Below are positions 8,382-17,066 of a DNA stretch of 64,000 bases, one piece after another. The translations under genes and the position numbers were made by a program. The notes under the pieces are model-generated. The model had not been told where the DNA came from and searched no databases. It saw nothing but the letters and a program-made list of their open reading frames with translations. Positions within the stretch are counted from its first letter, which is position 1. Each line of letters opens with the position of its first letter. The DNA comes from JAKACA01 sp049510975 (GTDB taxonomy: Bacteria > Actinomycetota > Acidimicrobiia > Acidimicrobiales > Bog-793): positions 54,925 through 118,924 of the forward strand of contig JBEKYM010000006.1 in assembly GCA_049510975.1 (NCBI GenBank). The letters are read 5' to 3'.

Positions 8382-9158
8382 TCAGCTCGAGAGCAGGGCC
8401 TCGAGATGCCCAGCGATGATGGGCCAGGCGGCTCCCGCCGGATCGGTGACCTGGCGGTGGCCCATCTGCTCGATGGGCACGTAGAGGGCGCTATCGCCTG
8501 CAGCGGCGGCTCGGGCGGCGTAGCTCTCGCTCATCGCGGGCGGCACGACGGCGTCGCCAAGACCGTGCACGAGCACTTGGGGAACACCGATCGGCAACAG
8601 CCTGAGCGGGCTGGCCGAGCCGTACCGCTCCGGATATATCGCCGGCAAGCCGCCCATGAACGAGGCGACCGCGCCATTGCCGAGACCGAGGGCCGCCGCT
8701 TGTTCGAGGTCGACGGCTCCAGCGAGCGATATCGCCCCGAGGGGCAGGACTGCGGGCGAGGCGCCCGGGCTGCCGGCAGGCAGGCGAGAGCGTGCGGCCG
8801 CCCAGACGGCGAGGTGGCCGCCGGCGGAGTGCCCGCAGAGCACGACCCTGGCGGTGTCGACGTCGGCGATCTCGGTGAGGTGGTCGACGGCGGCGGCGAC
8901 GTCGATCAGCGTGTTCGGCCAGCCGCCGCCACCGCCGAAGAGGCCGACGCGGCGGTACTCGACGTTCCAGGCGGCGAAACCGCCGCCGGCGATCGCCCCC
9001 GCCAGCCGGTTCAGGAGACCCTTGGTGTACATCGAGCGCCACCAACCTCCGTGCAGCAGCACGACGACCGGGGCCGGCCCGACCCGAGGTGCTGCGGGCA
9101 GCCAGAGATCGCCGACCTGCCACCGCTCAGACCCGTAGCGGTACCGGATCGGGCGCAC
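8382..9158 (-). CDS. Alpha/beta hydrolase (BD-FAE / kynurenine-formamidase-like)
   Basis: A 258-residue serine hydrolase. The oxyanion motif HGGWW lies near residue 36, the nucleophile elbow is CGHSAGGH, the acid is probably Asp in VHGLGDAVVPP, and the catalytic His is in EQMGHRQ. There is no signal peptide. The family hydrolyses small esters or amides, including N-formylkynurenine and feruloyl esters; nothing nearby fixes the substrate. The start is GTG with no clear ribosome site. It runs in the same direction as the permease gene behind it, and 34 bases separate them. Confidence 0.82.
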   Translation of the reverse strand: MRPIRYRYGSERWQVGDLWLPAAPRVGPAPVVVLLHGGWWRSMYTKGLLNRLAGAIAGGGFAAWNVEYRRVGLFGGGGGWPNTLIDVAAAVDHLTEIADVDTARVVLCGHSAGGHLAVWAAARSRLPAGSPGASPAVLPLGAISLAGAVDLEQAAALGLGNGAVASFMGGLPAIYPERYGSASPLRLLPIGVPQVLVHGLGDAVVPPAMSESYAARAAAAGDSALYVPIEQMGHRQVTDPAGAAWPIIAGHLEALLSS

Positions 9159-9192
9159 GGTCGTGAGGGTAGCCCTCGGCGCCCAGGCGAGC

Positions 9193-10359
9193 TCAGCTGG
9201 CGCGTGCGCCGACCTCGGTCGCGTCGGGGCTGTCGACCTCTGCGCACGTGGTCGGCTCGCTGAGCTTGAGGTTCACGCTCCAGCGCTCCTCGACGCTGCC
9301 GTACCGCCAGACGAGGAAGGCCACGCCCCAGGTGACGAGGAACATGCCGACGATGACGAAGCCGGCGGTGTTGATGTTGAACCCTGCCATGTCGGTCCAG
9401 AACCGCCCCCGCCAGTGCAGTTCCACGGGCAGCAAGCCGAGAACCTCGATCGTCCCGATGAAGAAACAGATCGCCACCGACAGCCCGGTGATGGCGAGGT
9501 TGTAGAAGACCTTGCGCACCGGGTTGAGGAACGCCCACCCGTAGGCGGCGTTCATGAAGCAGCCGTCGGCGGTGTCCAGCAAGCTCATCCCGGCCGTGAA
9601 CAGGATCGGCAGGCACATGATCGAGTACCAAGGCAGGGCCCTCGACGCCAGCAGCGCCGTCGTGGCGAGCAGCGCCACCTCGGTCGCTGTATCGAAACCG
9701 AGACCGAAGAGCACCCCGACCGGGTACATGTGCCACTCCTTCGTGATGGCCCTCATCCACCGCCCGAAGAACCGGAAGAAGAAACCCCGGTTCTGCAGCT
9801 GCCGCTCCAGCTCCTCTTCGTCGTACTCGCCGCGGCGCATGGAGAGGAACACCTTGAAGATCCCCGCCAGGATGATGATGTTCAGCAGGGCGATGAGGTA
9901 GAGGAAGGCGGCCGAGACAATCGTCCCGAAGACGCCGCCGAACTGCTCGAGGGAGGAGTGGCCGTGGGAGACGGCCGAATAGACGGACTTCTCGGCGATC
10001 ACGATGCCGGCACCGATCGCCACCACGATGGTGGAGTGCCCGAGGGAGAAGAAGAACCCGACGCTGAGCGGTCTCTTGCCCTCGCTCATGAGCTTGCGGG
10101 TGGTGTTGTCGATGGCCGAGATGTGGTCGGCATCGAAGGCGTGGCGCAGGCCGAGGGTGTAGGCGAGGATGCTGACGCCGATCCCGAGGCCCTTGTAATG
10201 GCCGGGTACGACAAAGACGATGAAGACTCCGAACCCGATCACGTGGAGTAGGACGATGGCGGCGAACATCAACTTCGTCTGCAGCCATTGCGTCGGCGTC
10301 AGGGACTGCCGGAAGCTCTGCCACTTCCCCACCGGCTCGGCGCTCACGATCGGCAACAT
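9193..10359 (-). CDS. HoxN/NixA family nickel/cobalt transporter (NiCoT)
   Basis: A 388-residue polytopic membrane protein with the NiCoT fingerprints: RHAFDADHISAIDNTTRKLM in the second helix (the HX4DH metal motif), LGFDTATE, and GMSLLDTADGCFMN. About eight membrane segments are visible, with a long cytoplasmic loop rich in charged residues between the fourth and fifth. Ni2+ or Co2+ uptake by a secondary permease is the family function. Start ATG follows AGAGGAG at good spacing. Two overlapping TTGCGA/GCAA-type inverted repeats lie 59-83 bases upstream and resemble a Nur box, which favours nickel. No hydrogenase or urease genes are in this window. Confidence 0.93.
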   Translation of the reverse strand: MLPIVSAEPVGKWQSFRQSLTPTQWLQTKLMFAAIVLLHVIGFGVFIVFVVPGHYKGLGIGVSILAYTLGLRHAFDADHISAIDNTTRKLMSEGKRPLSVGFFFSLGHSTIVVAIGAGIVIAEKSVYSAVSHGHSSLEQFGGVFGTIVSAAFLYLIALLNIIILAGIFKVFLSMRRGEYDEEELERQLQNRGFFFRFFGRWMRAITKEWHMYPVGVLFGLGFDTATEVALLATTALLASRALPWYSIMCLPILFTAGMSLLDTADGCFMNAAYGWAFLNPVRKVFYNLAITGLSVAICFFIGTIEVLGLLPVELHWRGRFWTDMAGFNINTAGFVIVGMFLVTWGVAFLVWRYGSVEERWSVNLKLSEPTTCAEVDSPDATEVGARAS

Positions 10360-10417
10360 GGATCGACTCCTCTGTTGGCGGCTGTTGGCGGGCGAACGAG
10401 TGCCAACCTAGCCATGA

Positions 10418-10442
10418 TTGCGACCAGCTCGCAACTAGTTGC
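10418..10442. promoter_or_regulatory. Candidate Nur-type nickel-responsive operator
   Basis: Two dyads overlap between the divergent NiCoT and cNMP-binding genes: TTGCGA-N5-TCGCAA (10418-10434) and the perfect palindrome GCAACTAGTTGC (10431-10442). The first has the same geometry as the tGCaa-n5-ttGCA box bound by the Fur-family regulator Nur in Streptomyces, as I recall it. The position fits repression of the nickel permease. The regulator itself is not in this window. Confidence 0.5.
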
Positions 10443-10534
10443 AGGAGGCAATGCGAACCCACAATCTGACTCGCCACTGTGTCCACTCACGTCATAAGCT
10501 GCGCCGGTCGCGAGAGCTCAGCTGGGAGGCGGGA

Positions 10535-10882
10535 ATGAAGGTCGTCGGCCTGTTTCGTAATGCGCAGAGCACGATCAGCGTGCCCGCCGGCGGCGTCGTC
10601 TTCGAAGCCGGCGAGCCGGGGACCGAGATGTACGGCATCGTCGAGGGAGAGATCCGGCTGAACGCCGGCGAGCACGTCATCGCCACGTTGGGCGTGGACG
10701 ACGTCTTCGGCGAGATGGCACTCGTCGACTCGTCCACGCGGATGGCGACGGCCGTGGCGACGGCCGACACGGTGCTGGCGGTCATCGACCGGCCGCAGTT
10801 CCTCTTCCTCGTGCACGAGACGCCGATGTTCGCCCTCTCGGTCATGTCCGCCATGGCGGACCGGTTGCGGGCGCAGGCCTGA
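10535..10882 (+). CDS. Small cyclic-nucleotide-binding domain protein (Crp-like sensor without HTH)
   Basis: A 115-residue stand-alone cNMP-binding domain. The beta-roll begins VPAGGVVFEAGEPGTEMYGI, and the phosphate-binding cassette region reads GVDDVFGEMALVDSSTRMAT, where the FGEMAL-(x)n-R pattern is conserved. It ends in a short helix, with no DNA-binding domain. An upstream in-frame ATG exists, but ATG 10535 follows GGGAGGCGGGA and starts the fold directly. It is divergent from the nickel permease. It may act as a soluble cAMP-binding or protein-interaction module, and no target is visible. Confidence 0.8.
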   Translation: MKVVGLFRNAQSTISVPAGGVVFEAGEPGTEMYGIVEGEIRLNAGEHVIATLGVDDVFGEMALVDSSTRMATAVATADTVLAVIDRPQFLFLVHETPMFALSVMSAMADRLRAQA

Positions 10883-10897
10883 ACCAGCCTGAACCAG

Positions 10898-11962
10898 TCA
10901 GTCGTTCGCTCCGCGGGCGGCGACCCGCCAGCGATCGACCTCGACTCCCTCGGCGACGACGAGCAGCTCGTCGGCCAGGTTGACGGTGGCACAGACGTGG
11001 TTGGGCACGACTCGCACGACGGCGCCGAGCTCGGGCAGGGGCGAATCCGGAGGGTAGGCGACCGTGGCGTGATGCTCGGACAACGCGCTGATACGCGCCT
11101 CGGCATGCGCTGCCAGCCGCCCGAAACCAGACGCCCACGCCGGCCGGTCCGCCCCGAGCACTTTGCTGCCGGCGTCGAGCACGACCCGGCCGCCTGCCCG
11201 GCTGACGACGGTGGCGGCGACCGTGAGGGCGATGTCGTCGATCGTGCAGGTGCCCAACTCCAGCTGCTGGGCGTCGCCGAACACATAGACGCCCGGGCGC
11301 AGCTCGGTGAGCGTGCCCGGAGCCGTGACCGCCGCCGTGGGAGTCGAGCCACCGCTCAGGACCTCGGCCGAGATGCCGGCTGCTCGAAGCGATCCGGCGG
11401 CGCGATCGAGCGCAGCTGCCTCGTCGGCGGCGGCCGGGCCCGCCAAACCAGGCCCGTAGGCGTGCCCGGGGAAGGTGAAGACGCCATCGACCCGTAGGCC
11501 GGCGGCGACCGACGCGGCAGCGACGGCGCCCGCCTCGTCCGGTGGGACGCCCGTGCGGTGGTGCCCGCTGTCAATCTCGACGAGCACCTCCAGCATCCCG
11601 TCGGCCGTGGTATGCCGGGCGAGTGCCTCGGCGCCGGCGGCCGAATCGACGCCGACGCGCAAGGAACTGCGCTCGAGGAGCGCCGAGAGGCGGGCACCGC
11701 GGGGACGATCCACCCAGAGCGGGTAGGCAATGAAGACGTCCGTGCAGCCCGCCTCCACGAAGACTTCCGCCTCGGCCACCGTCGCCACCGTGATCCCGAC
11801 GGCGCCGGCATCGAGCTGGCGCCGAGCGATCTCGAGGCACTTGTGCGTCTTGGCGTGCGGCCGCAACGCCCAGCCGCCGGCGACGGCGGCTCCCGACATG
11901 GCGGCGATGTTGCGCTCGAGGATGTCGCGGTCGACGACGACGCACGGCGTGCTGAAGCTCAT
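10898..11962 (-). CDS. PLP-dependent D-threonine aldolase / D-serine dehydratase-like protein
   Basis: A 354-residue fold-type III enzyme. The PLP lysine is K38 in RPHAKTHK. The alanine-racemase-type barrel follows (IDSGHHRTGV, SGGSTPT, ELRPGVYVFGD), and the C-terminal metal-binding signature PNHVCATVN supplies the His and Cys ligands typical of D-threonine aldolase and DSD1 D-serine dehydratase. These enzymes cleave D-3-hydroxy amino acids or dehydrate D-serine. The two activities cannot be separated by sequence reading alone. The gene ends 15 bases beyond the convergent cNMP gene and stands apart from the ABC genes upstream. Confidence 0.85.
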   Translation of the reverse strand: MSFSTPCVVVDRDILERNIAAMSGAAVAGGWALRPHAKTHKCLEIARRQLDAGAVGITVATVAEAEVFVEAGCTDVFIAYPLWVDRPRGARLSALLERSSLRVGVDSAAGAEALARHTTADGMLEVLVEIDSGHHRTGVPPDEAGAVAAASVAAGLRVDGVFTFPGHAYGPGLAGPAAADEAAALDRAAGSLRAAGISAEVLSGGSTPTAAVTAPGTLTELRPGVYVFGDAQQLELGTCTIDDIALTVAATVVSRAGGRVVLDAGSKVLGADRPAWASGFGRLAAHAEARISALSEHHATVAYPPDSPLPELGAVVRVVPNHVCATVNLADELLVVAEGVEVDRWRVAARGAND

Positions 11963-11993
11963 CTCGTCACGTGGCGGCGTGCGCGCAGGCTCC

Positions 11994-13166
11994 TCAGGCG
12001 TCCCGCGTCATCATCCGCCAGGCCCCGATGGCCGTCCAGCCGACCAGCCAGGCGACGATGACGCAGACAGCGACGGTCCTCGACTCCGGGAGCAGCACCG
12101 CCATGGGGTTGGGGTTGCCCGGGCCCCCGCCGCCGCCGAAGGCGAGTGGGAGGGCGCCGGGTTCCAAATGGGCCGTGGCGAGACCGACCACGGCGCGCTG
12201 CAGGTTCGAGAGATGGGGGATTCGCGCCCGTGACAGGATCGGCGTCAGGATGACCTCGAGGACGATCATCAGGATCACAGCAACGGTTCTCTGCCCGAGC
12301 AACGACCCGAGCCCGAGCCCGACGACGAAACCGATCACCACCTCGAGCTCGATCCACAGACCGCTCCTGATCATGAGCCCGACGGACGGGTAGAGGAACT
12401 CCTGCGAATAGCCGGCGTAGTTCTGCTTGGCGATGCTGATGACGGCCGCCCTGAGCTGGGCGGCGCTCGGCGGGGTGGGACCGGACTGCCCGTTCGGGCC
12501 CGGGCTGACGGTGACCGGGCCGTTCGGTCCGCAGTCGACGTTCGGCACCCCGGGTCCGTTGAACCCGAAGTCGCAGATCACGACAGTGGCGTGGTCCTCC
12601 GCCCAATGCTCGAGGCCCGTGAGGGTGAGGCCGGCGGGAACGTTCGTGCCGTCGAAGTTGAGCGTGGCTGGGGCGGCAAAGACACAGACGGTGCACACGA
12701 CGGCGTAGCCGATGGCGACGAGCGGCACGATGATGCCGAGACCGGCGGGGATGCGGGCGAAGTAGAGCGCCAGCCGCGAGCGGCCGGTGACGACGAGGTG
12801 GCGAAACATCCCGTCCGTCAGGTCGATCGAACCCGCCGTGCAGCCGAGGGTGGCAGCAACGATGAAGCCGAAGATGTAGAGAACTCCGGCCACGAGACTC
12901 GTGTAGATGGCATAGCCCCCGGCGACCCCGTACGACTTCGGGTCGAAGGCGTGCAGCAGCAGACGGATGACGAGGAAAATCGTCGGGATCCCGATGGTCA
13001 CAAGAGTGAGGGCGATCATGAGCCCGCGCCGTTTGCGCAACTCCATGTGCCTCGAGGTGATCATGCCGATCGTCGGTATCGGTGATCCTCGGTGGTCGCC
13101 CCGTCCGCTGACAACCGGTGGCTCCAACGTCGCAGCTGCTGTGCCGGTGCCAGGGGCGTCTGTCAT
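11994..13166 (-). CDS. ABC-2 type transporter permease
   Basis: About 390 residues with some six membrane segments. The first follows a 50-residue cytoplasmic leader (LMIALTLVTIGIPTIFLVIR), and the last is near the C-terminus. A large external loop, rich in Gly, Pro and Asn (FGFNGPGVPNVDCGPNGP), lies between segments 4 and 5. It overlaps the ATPase stop by four bases (ATGA), so the two form one exporter. The longer in-frame extension upstream is only the antisense-free shadow of the ATPase gene and was dropped. Substrate unknown. Confidence 0.85.
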   Translation of the reverse strand: MTDAPGTGTAAATLEPPVVSGRGDHRGSPIPTIGMITSRHMELRKRRGLMIALTLVTIGIPTIFLVIRLLLHAFDPKSYGVAGGYAIYTSLVAGVLYIFGFIVAATLGCTAGSIDLTDGMFRHLVVTGRSRLALYFARIPAGLGIIVPLVAIGYAVVCTVCVFAAPATLNFDGTNVPAGLTLTGLEHWAEDHATVVICDFGFNGPGVPNVDCGPNGPVTVSPGPNGQSGPTPPSAAQLRAAVISIAKQNYAGYSQEFLYPSVGLMIRSGLWIELEVVIGFVVGLGLGSLLGQRTVAVILMIVLEVILTPILSRARIPHLSNLQRAVVGLATAHLEPGALPLAFGGGGGPGNPNPMAVLLPESRTVAVCVIVAWLVGWTAIGAWRMMTRDA

Positions 13167-14140
13167 TGCGGGGCTCCCAGCCGGCTCGTCACCTGTAGGA
13201 ACCACGCCTCGAGCGAGGCCTGCATCTGCTGCAGGCGATACAGGGCGATCCCGCCTTCGACAAGGACACGGGCGATCTCGGCGATGACGCCCCGCTCGGT
13301 CCCGGCCGGAAGGGTGATCCCGAGCCCGAGTGTGCCGACCTCGATGTGGGCTCCGAGGTTCGTGGCCTCGAGCAGGGCGCGGGCTCGCTCGGGCTCGGAG
13401 CATTCGACCTGCAGGGCCAATGAGCTCCCCTTCAGCAGCTCGGAGATCGGGCCCTGGCGGATGATGTTGCCCCGGTCCACGATGGCGACGGCATCGCAGG
13501 TCCGCTCGACTTCGTCCAGCAGGTGCGACGACAGCACGACCGTGCGACCCTCGGCCACGAGCGACAGGATCATGTCCCGCATCTCGTGCATGCCGGCGGG
13601 GTCGAGCCCGTTCATGGGCTCGTCCAGGATGAGCAGCTGCGGGTCCCCGAGGAGGCATGCCGCCACACCGAGGCGCTGGCGCATGCCCATCGAATACTTC
13701 GAGACCCGGTCGTCGGCACGATGCAAGATGCCGACGCGCTCGAGTGCGGGTTCGATACGTCCCCGCGCCGCCGGCTCGCGTGCCTCGGCGAGGATCCGGA
13801 GGTTCTGGCGGCCGGTGAGATGTCCGTGGAACCGAGGCTCGTCGACGATGGCCCCGACCCGCGCCAACGCCAGATCGCGGTGCTTCGGCACCGGGAAACC
13901 CAGCAGCGACATCGTGCCCGAGTCGGCGTGCGTGAGCCCGAGCAGCACGCGGATGAGCGTCGTCTTGCCGGCGCCGTTCGGGCCGAGGTAGCCGAAGGCA
14001 CACCCTCGCGGCACGAGCAGCTCAACACCATTGACGGCGACGTTCTCCCCGAAACGCTTCGTCAGCCCATGGGTCTCCACCGCCCACTCGCTCTCCGCAG
14101 CCGGCCCTGCGGAGCTCTCGAGGAGCGTCGACGTGCTCAT
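13163..14140 (-). CDS. ABC transporter ATP-binding protein (exporter type)
   Basis: A 325-residue ATPase of the drug/antibiotic-exporter class: Walker A GPNGAGKT, Q-loop region VDEPRFHGHLTG, signature YSMGMRQRLG, Walker B LLILDEPMNGLDP and H-loop LSSHLLDE. An extra C-terminal domain of about 90 residues is typical of CcmA/NatA-like ATPases that pair with ABC-2 permeases. It is the first gene of a two-gene operon with the following permease. The 245 bases upstream to the glycine-rich secreted gene hold promoters for both, but no clear operator was seen. Confidence 0.92.
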   Translation of the reverse strand: MSTSTLLESSAGPAAESEWAVETHGLTKRFGENVAVNGVELLVPRGCAFGYLGPNGAGKTTLIRVLLGLTHADSGTMSLLGFPVPKHRDLALARVGAIVDEPRFHGHLTGRQNLRILAEAREPAARGRIEPALERVGILHRADDRVSKYSMGMRQRLGVAACLLGDPQLLILDEPMNGLDPAGMHEMRDMILSLVAEGRTVVLSSHLLDEVERTCDAVAIVDRGNIIRQGPISELLKGSSLALQVECSEPERARALLEATNLGAHIEVGTLGLGITLPAGTERGVIAEIARVLVEGGIALYRLQQMQASLEAWFLQVTSRLGAPQ

Positions 14141-14385
14141 GGATCGACCTTAGGTCGAAAGCTCCGTTGCTTTCGCGCATGCAGTAGTGGGCGCCGCGGT
14201 CGAGTCTCCGCCTGAGATGCGCTCGATGACCCCAATGCAGGGCAAGCCGTTACCCACCTTCAACTCGGGTTTCGTGAATGTGAGGGTGATGTGAGGGCGC
14301 TGTGGCTGGTGCCGAGCAGCGCTGTTGTTCACCATGGCTTACGAGGCCGGCACCGGGTCGGCGACCTACGAAAGGAAACGTTCCC

Positions 14386-16188
14386 ATGACTACCGCCACG
14401 ACACTCTTCGGGCGCCGAGGAGCCAGGCGGTCCCGTCTGCTCGGCGTCGCACTCGCCTTGGCTGCGCCGGCCGCGGGGCTGGCCGGAGTGCTGGCCGGCT
14501 CGTCGGTGGCCTCGGCCGCCACGACTTTCGCCCAGACGTTCTCGTTCAACGACACGACGCAGTACTTCACCGTCCCGAGCGGTGTGAACATGATCACGCT
14601 CCTCGCATCCGGGGGTTCCGGCGGCGGGGCTGTTACCAACCTCGGCGAGGGTGCCTCGCTCAGCGAAATGGTGCCGGTCAACCCGGGCGACACCCTGGTC
14701 GTCATGATCGGCGGCGCCGGCTCGGCTCCGTCCGGTAACTACGGCGCCGGTGGTGCCGGCGGGCTCTCGAGCGGTGACGGAATGAACGGCGGTGCCGGAG
14801 GCGGTACGACGGCCATCGACGGCACGCCTGGAAGCGGCGGCGGTGGCGGCACTGAAGTCGTCGACGCCACCACCAACACGGTGCTCGTCGTCGCCGCCGG
14901 CGGCGGTGGCAGTGGTGGAAACGCTCAGTTCTCGGGCAGCGGTGGCGGCGGCGGGGATGCCAGCTACACGGGTCTCGCGACCTTGAGCGGACAGGACGGC
15001 AGCTCGCCCTACGGCGACGGTGGCGCCGGCGGACCGTTCGGGGCCTCGGGCGCCGCCGCCGGCAACGACGGCAGCTCGCCCGCATCGCTGACGATCAGCG
15101 GCGGTGGCGGCGGTGGCGGTGGCGGCTACCTCGACGCCGCCAACGCAGACTTCGGTGGCGGCGACGCCGGCGCCGGTGGCGGCTGGAACAACACTTACCA
15201 GAGCGGCGGCGGAGGGGGCGGCGGCGGCACGTCGTACACCCCGGCGGACGCCACGAACGTGCAGTGGGGTGCCAGCACTGGCGACGGCCAAGTGTCGATC
15301 GGCTACCCCTCGCAGAGCAGCACATCGCTCAGCTTCAGCGCCGACCCGATCGCACCCGGCAGCTCGTACAACCTCAACGTCACGGTCAACGCCGGCGACG
15401 GCTACACCCCGACGGGAACGATCACGATCTTCGAGAACGGGGCTGCGGTGGGGAGCGCACCGCTCGAGAACGAGGGCGACACCTCGACCTCGACCGCGAG
15501 CTTTGCCACGACTGCGCCCTCGACACCCGGCACCGTGCAGTGGCAGGTGAGCTACGGAGGGGCCGTCGGAGAGGACGGCGACCCCGGCTTGGCGCCCAGC
15601 ACCTCGGCGATCGAGGACGAGACGGTGGCCGTGCCCTTGGCAACGACGACGACCGCCGTCCAGCTGACCCCTGCCAACGTCAAGGCCGGCACTGCCTACA
15701 AGGTGCAAGCCACCGTCACCGCCAGCAACGGCGACACACCCACCGGGACGGTCGAGTTCATGGCCAACGGCATCGACGTCGGGAGTGCCAGCCTCGACGG
15801 AGCAAAGCCGGATGTGGCCACGTTCGATGCCACGGCGCCCAAGACCGCCGGCACGATCAGCTGGTCCGCCTCGTACGAAGGTGATGCCAACAACGACGCC
15901 AGCCAGTCGGGCACCGCTTCCGAAACGGTGACGGCCAAGCCGGTGTTGAGCTCCTCGAGCCCGAGCACAGGGACGGCGGGGACAACGGTCACCCTCGTTG
16001 GCAGGAACCTTACCGGTGTCACCAAAGTGCTCTTCGGCACGAAGGCGGCCAGTTCGTTCACCTGCACCGCCACGGCGTGCACGGCCGTCGCCCCGAACGG
16101 CGGTGACGGCACCGTGAAGCTCTTCGTGCTCACCTCTGCAGGCAAGAGCAGCTTCGCAAAGAAGGCAGTGTTCACCTACGAGTCGTGA
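14386..16188 (+). CDS. Secreted glycine-rich protein with Ig-like repeats and a TIG domain
   Basis: About 600 residues. A basic n-region and hydrophobic core (LLGVALALAAPAAGLAGVLA) form a signal peptide ending near ASA. Residues of about 60-310 are a glycine-rich domain with many GGGGG runs, like bacterial surface proteins with a receptor-tyrosine-kinase-type Gly-rich fold. Two Big_3-type Ig-like repeats follow (TPTGTITIFENGAAVG and TPTGTVEFMANGIDVG), then a C-terminal IPT/TIG domain (SSSPSTGTAGTTVTLVGRNL). ATG 14386 was chosen for the GAAAGGAAACG ahead of it. It is probably an exported adhesin or matrix protein, with no anchor seen. Confidence 0.8.
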   Translation: MTTATTLFGRRGARRSRLLGVALALAAPAAGLAGVLAGSSVASAATTFAQTFSFNDTTQYFTVPSGVNMITLLASGGSGGGAVTNLGEGASLSEMVPVNPGDTLVVMIGGAGSAPSGNYGAGGAGGLSSGDGMNGGAGGGTTAIDGTPGSGGGGGTEVVDATTNTVLVVAAGGGGSGGNAQFSGSGGGGGDASYTGLATLSGQDGSSPYGDGGAGGPFGASGAAAGNDGSSPASLTISGGGGGGGGGYLDAANADFGGGDAGAGGGWNNTYQSGGGGGGGGTSYTPADATNVQWGASTGDGQVSIGYPSQSSTSLSFSADPIAPGSSYNLNVTVNAGDGYTPTGTITIFENGAAVGSAPLENEGDTSTSTASFATTAPSTPGTVQWQVSYGGAVGEDGDPGLAPSTSAIEDETVAVPLATTTTAVQLTPANVKAGTAYKVQATVTASNGDTPTGTVEFMANGIDVGSASLDGAKPDVATFDATAPKTAGTISWSASYEGDANNDASQSGTASETVTAKPVLSSSSPSTGTAGTTVTLVGRNLTGVTKVLFGTKAASSFTCTATACTAVAPNGGDGTVKLFVLTSAGKSSFAKKAVFTYES

Positions 16189-16223
16189 ACACGCTCCTTC
16201 GGCACTCTCGTGGAGCCGTCCGC

Positions 16224-17057
16224 TCAGCCTTGGCCGAACACCGGCTCCCGGTGTTCGGCGAAGGCCTGAGCGGCCTCACGATGATCCGCTGTGGTCCCGG
16301 TGTGGTTGTGATGGGAGGCCTCCAGGTCGAGACATTCGGCCAGGTCGCCGCTCACGGCGCGGTTGAGATTCTCCTTCATGTACCGGTAGGCGATGGAGGG
16401 TCCCGCAGCCAGCCGCTTCGCTCGTGACAGCACCTCCCGCTCGAGGTCGTCCGGAGCGAAGACGGCGTTCACGATGCCGAGCCGCTCGCCTTCCTCCGCC
16501 GAGATGCGATCGGAGAAGAAGTACAGCTCCCGCGCCTTGCCGGCGCCGACGAGCCGCGTGAGAAACCACGTCCCGCCGTAGTCGCCGGCCAGCCCCACGC
16601 GAGCGAACGCAGTCGTCAGGATCGCCCCCGAGCGTGCGTAGCGGAGGTCGCAGGCGAGAGCGAGCGACAGTCCTGCGCCGGCTGCCGGTCCGCCGATCAT
16701 GGCGATGGTCGGTTTCGGCATGTTCCACAACCGGAGCGAGATCTCCCGCTGATTGACTCGCTGGCGGTGCACCATGGCGTCGTACGACAGTGAGGTGCCA
16801 CCACGCTTGCCCGCGAGACCGCCGTCGTCTGCCATGACCTTCACGTCACCGCCGGCGCTGAAGGCTCCACCGGCGCCGGTGAGGACGACGCATCGAACGT
16901 CGTCGTCCGTTTCGAATTGACCGACCATGCGCGCCAACGCCGCGAACATCGAGCCGTTCAAGGCGTTGCGCCGCTGCGGCCGGTTGAAGGTGAGGACGGC
17001 GACGCCGTCCTCGACACTCGCGAGCAGAGCTTCGGTGCCAGTGTCCAATGCGCTCAC
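16224..17057 (-). CDS. Enoyl-CoA hydratase/isomerase family protein, PaaG-like
   Basis: A 277-residue crotonase. The CoA/oxyanion loop FSAGGDVKVM and PAAGAGLSLALACD are present. The two catalytic glutamates of true enoyl-CoA hydratases are not: the first is Ser in GAGLSLA, and the second region reads FARVGLAGDYGGTWFL. That block matches PaaG-type isomerases, where an Asp in the same loop is catalytic. Double-bond isomerisation of an acyl-CoA, as in phenylacetate or unsaturated fatty-acid breakdown, is therefore more likely than hydration. GTG start with GAGGAGG just upstream. It follows the VOC gene closely in the same direction. Confidence 0.85.
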   Translation of the reverse strand: MSALDTGTEALLASVEDGVAVLTFNRPQRRNALNGSMFAALARMVGQFETDDDVRCVVLTGAGGAFSAGGDVKVMADDGGLAGKRGGTSLSYDAMVHRQRVNQREISLRLWNMPKPTIAMIGGPAAGAGLSLALACDLRYARSGAILTTAFARVGLAGDYGGTWFLTRLVGAGKARELYFFSDRISAEEGERLGIVNAVFAPDDLEREVLSRAKRLAAGPSIAYRYMKENLNRAVSGDLAECLDLEASHHNHTGTTADHREAAQAFAEHREPVFGQG

Positions 17058-17066
17058 TGCCCCTCC

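Noticed and set aside
13167..14003. Long N-terminal extension of the ABC permease frame
   Set aside because: It overlaps the whole ATPase gene in another frame with Arg/Gly-rich content. The ATGA junction at 13163-13166 marks the true permease start.
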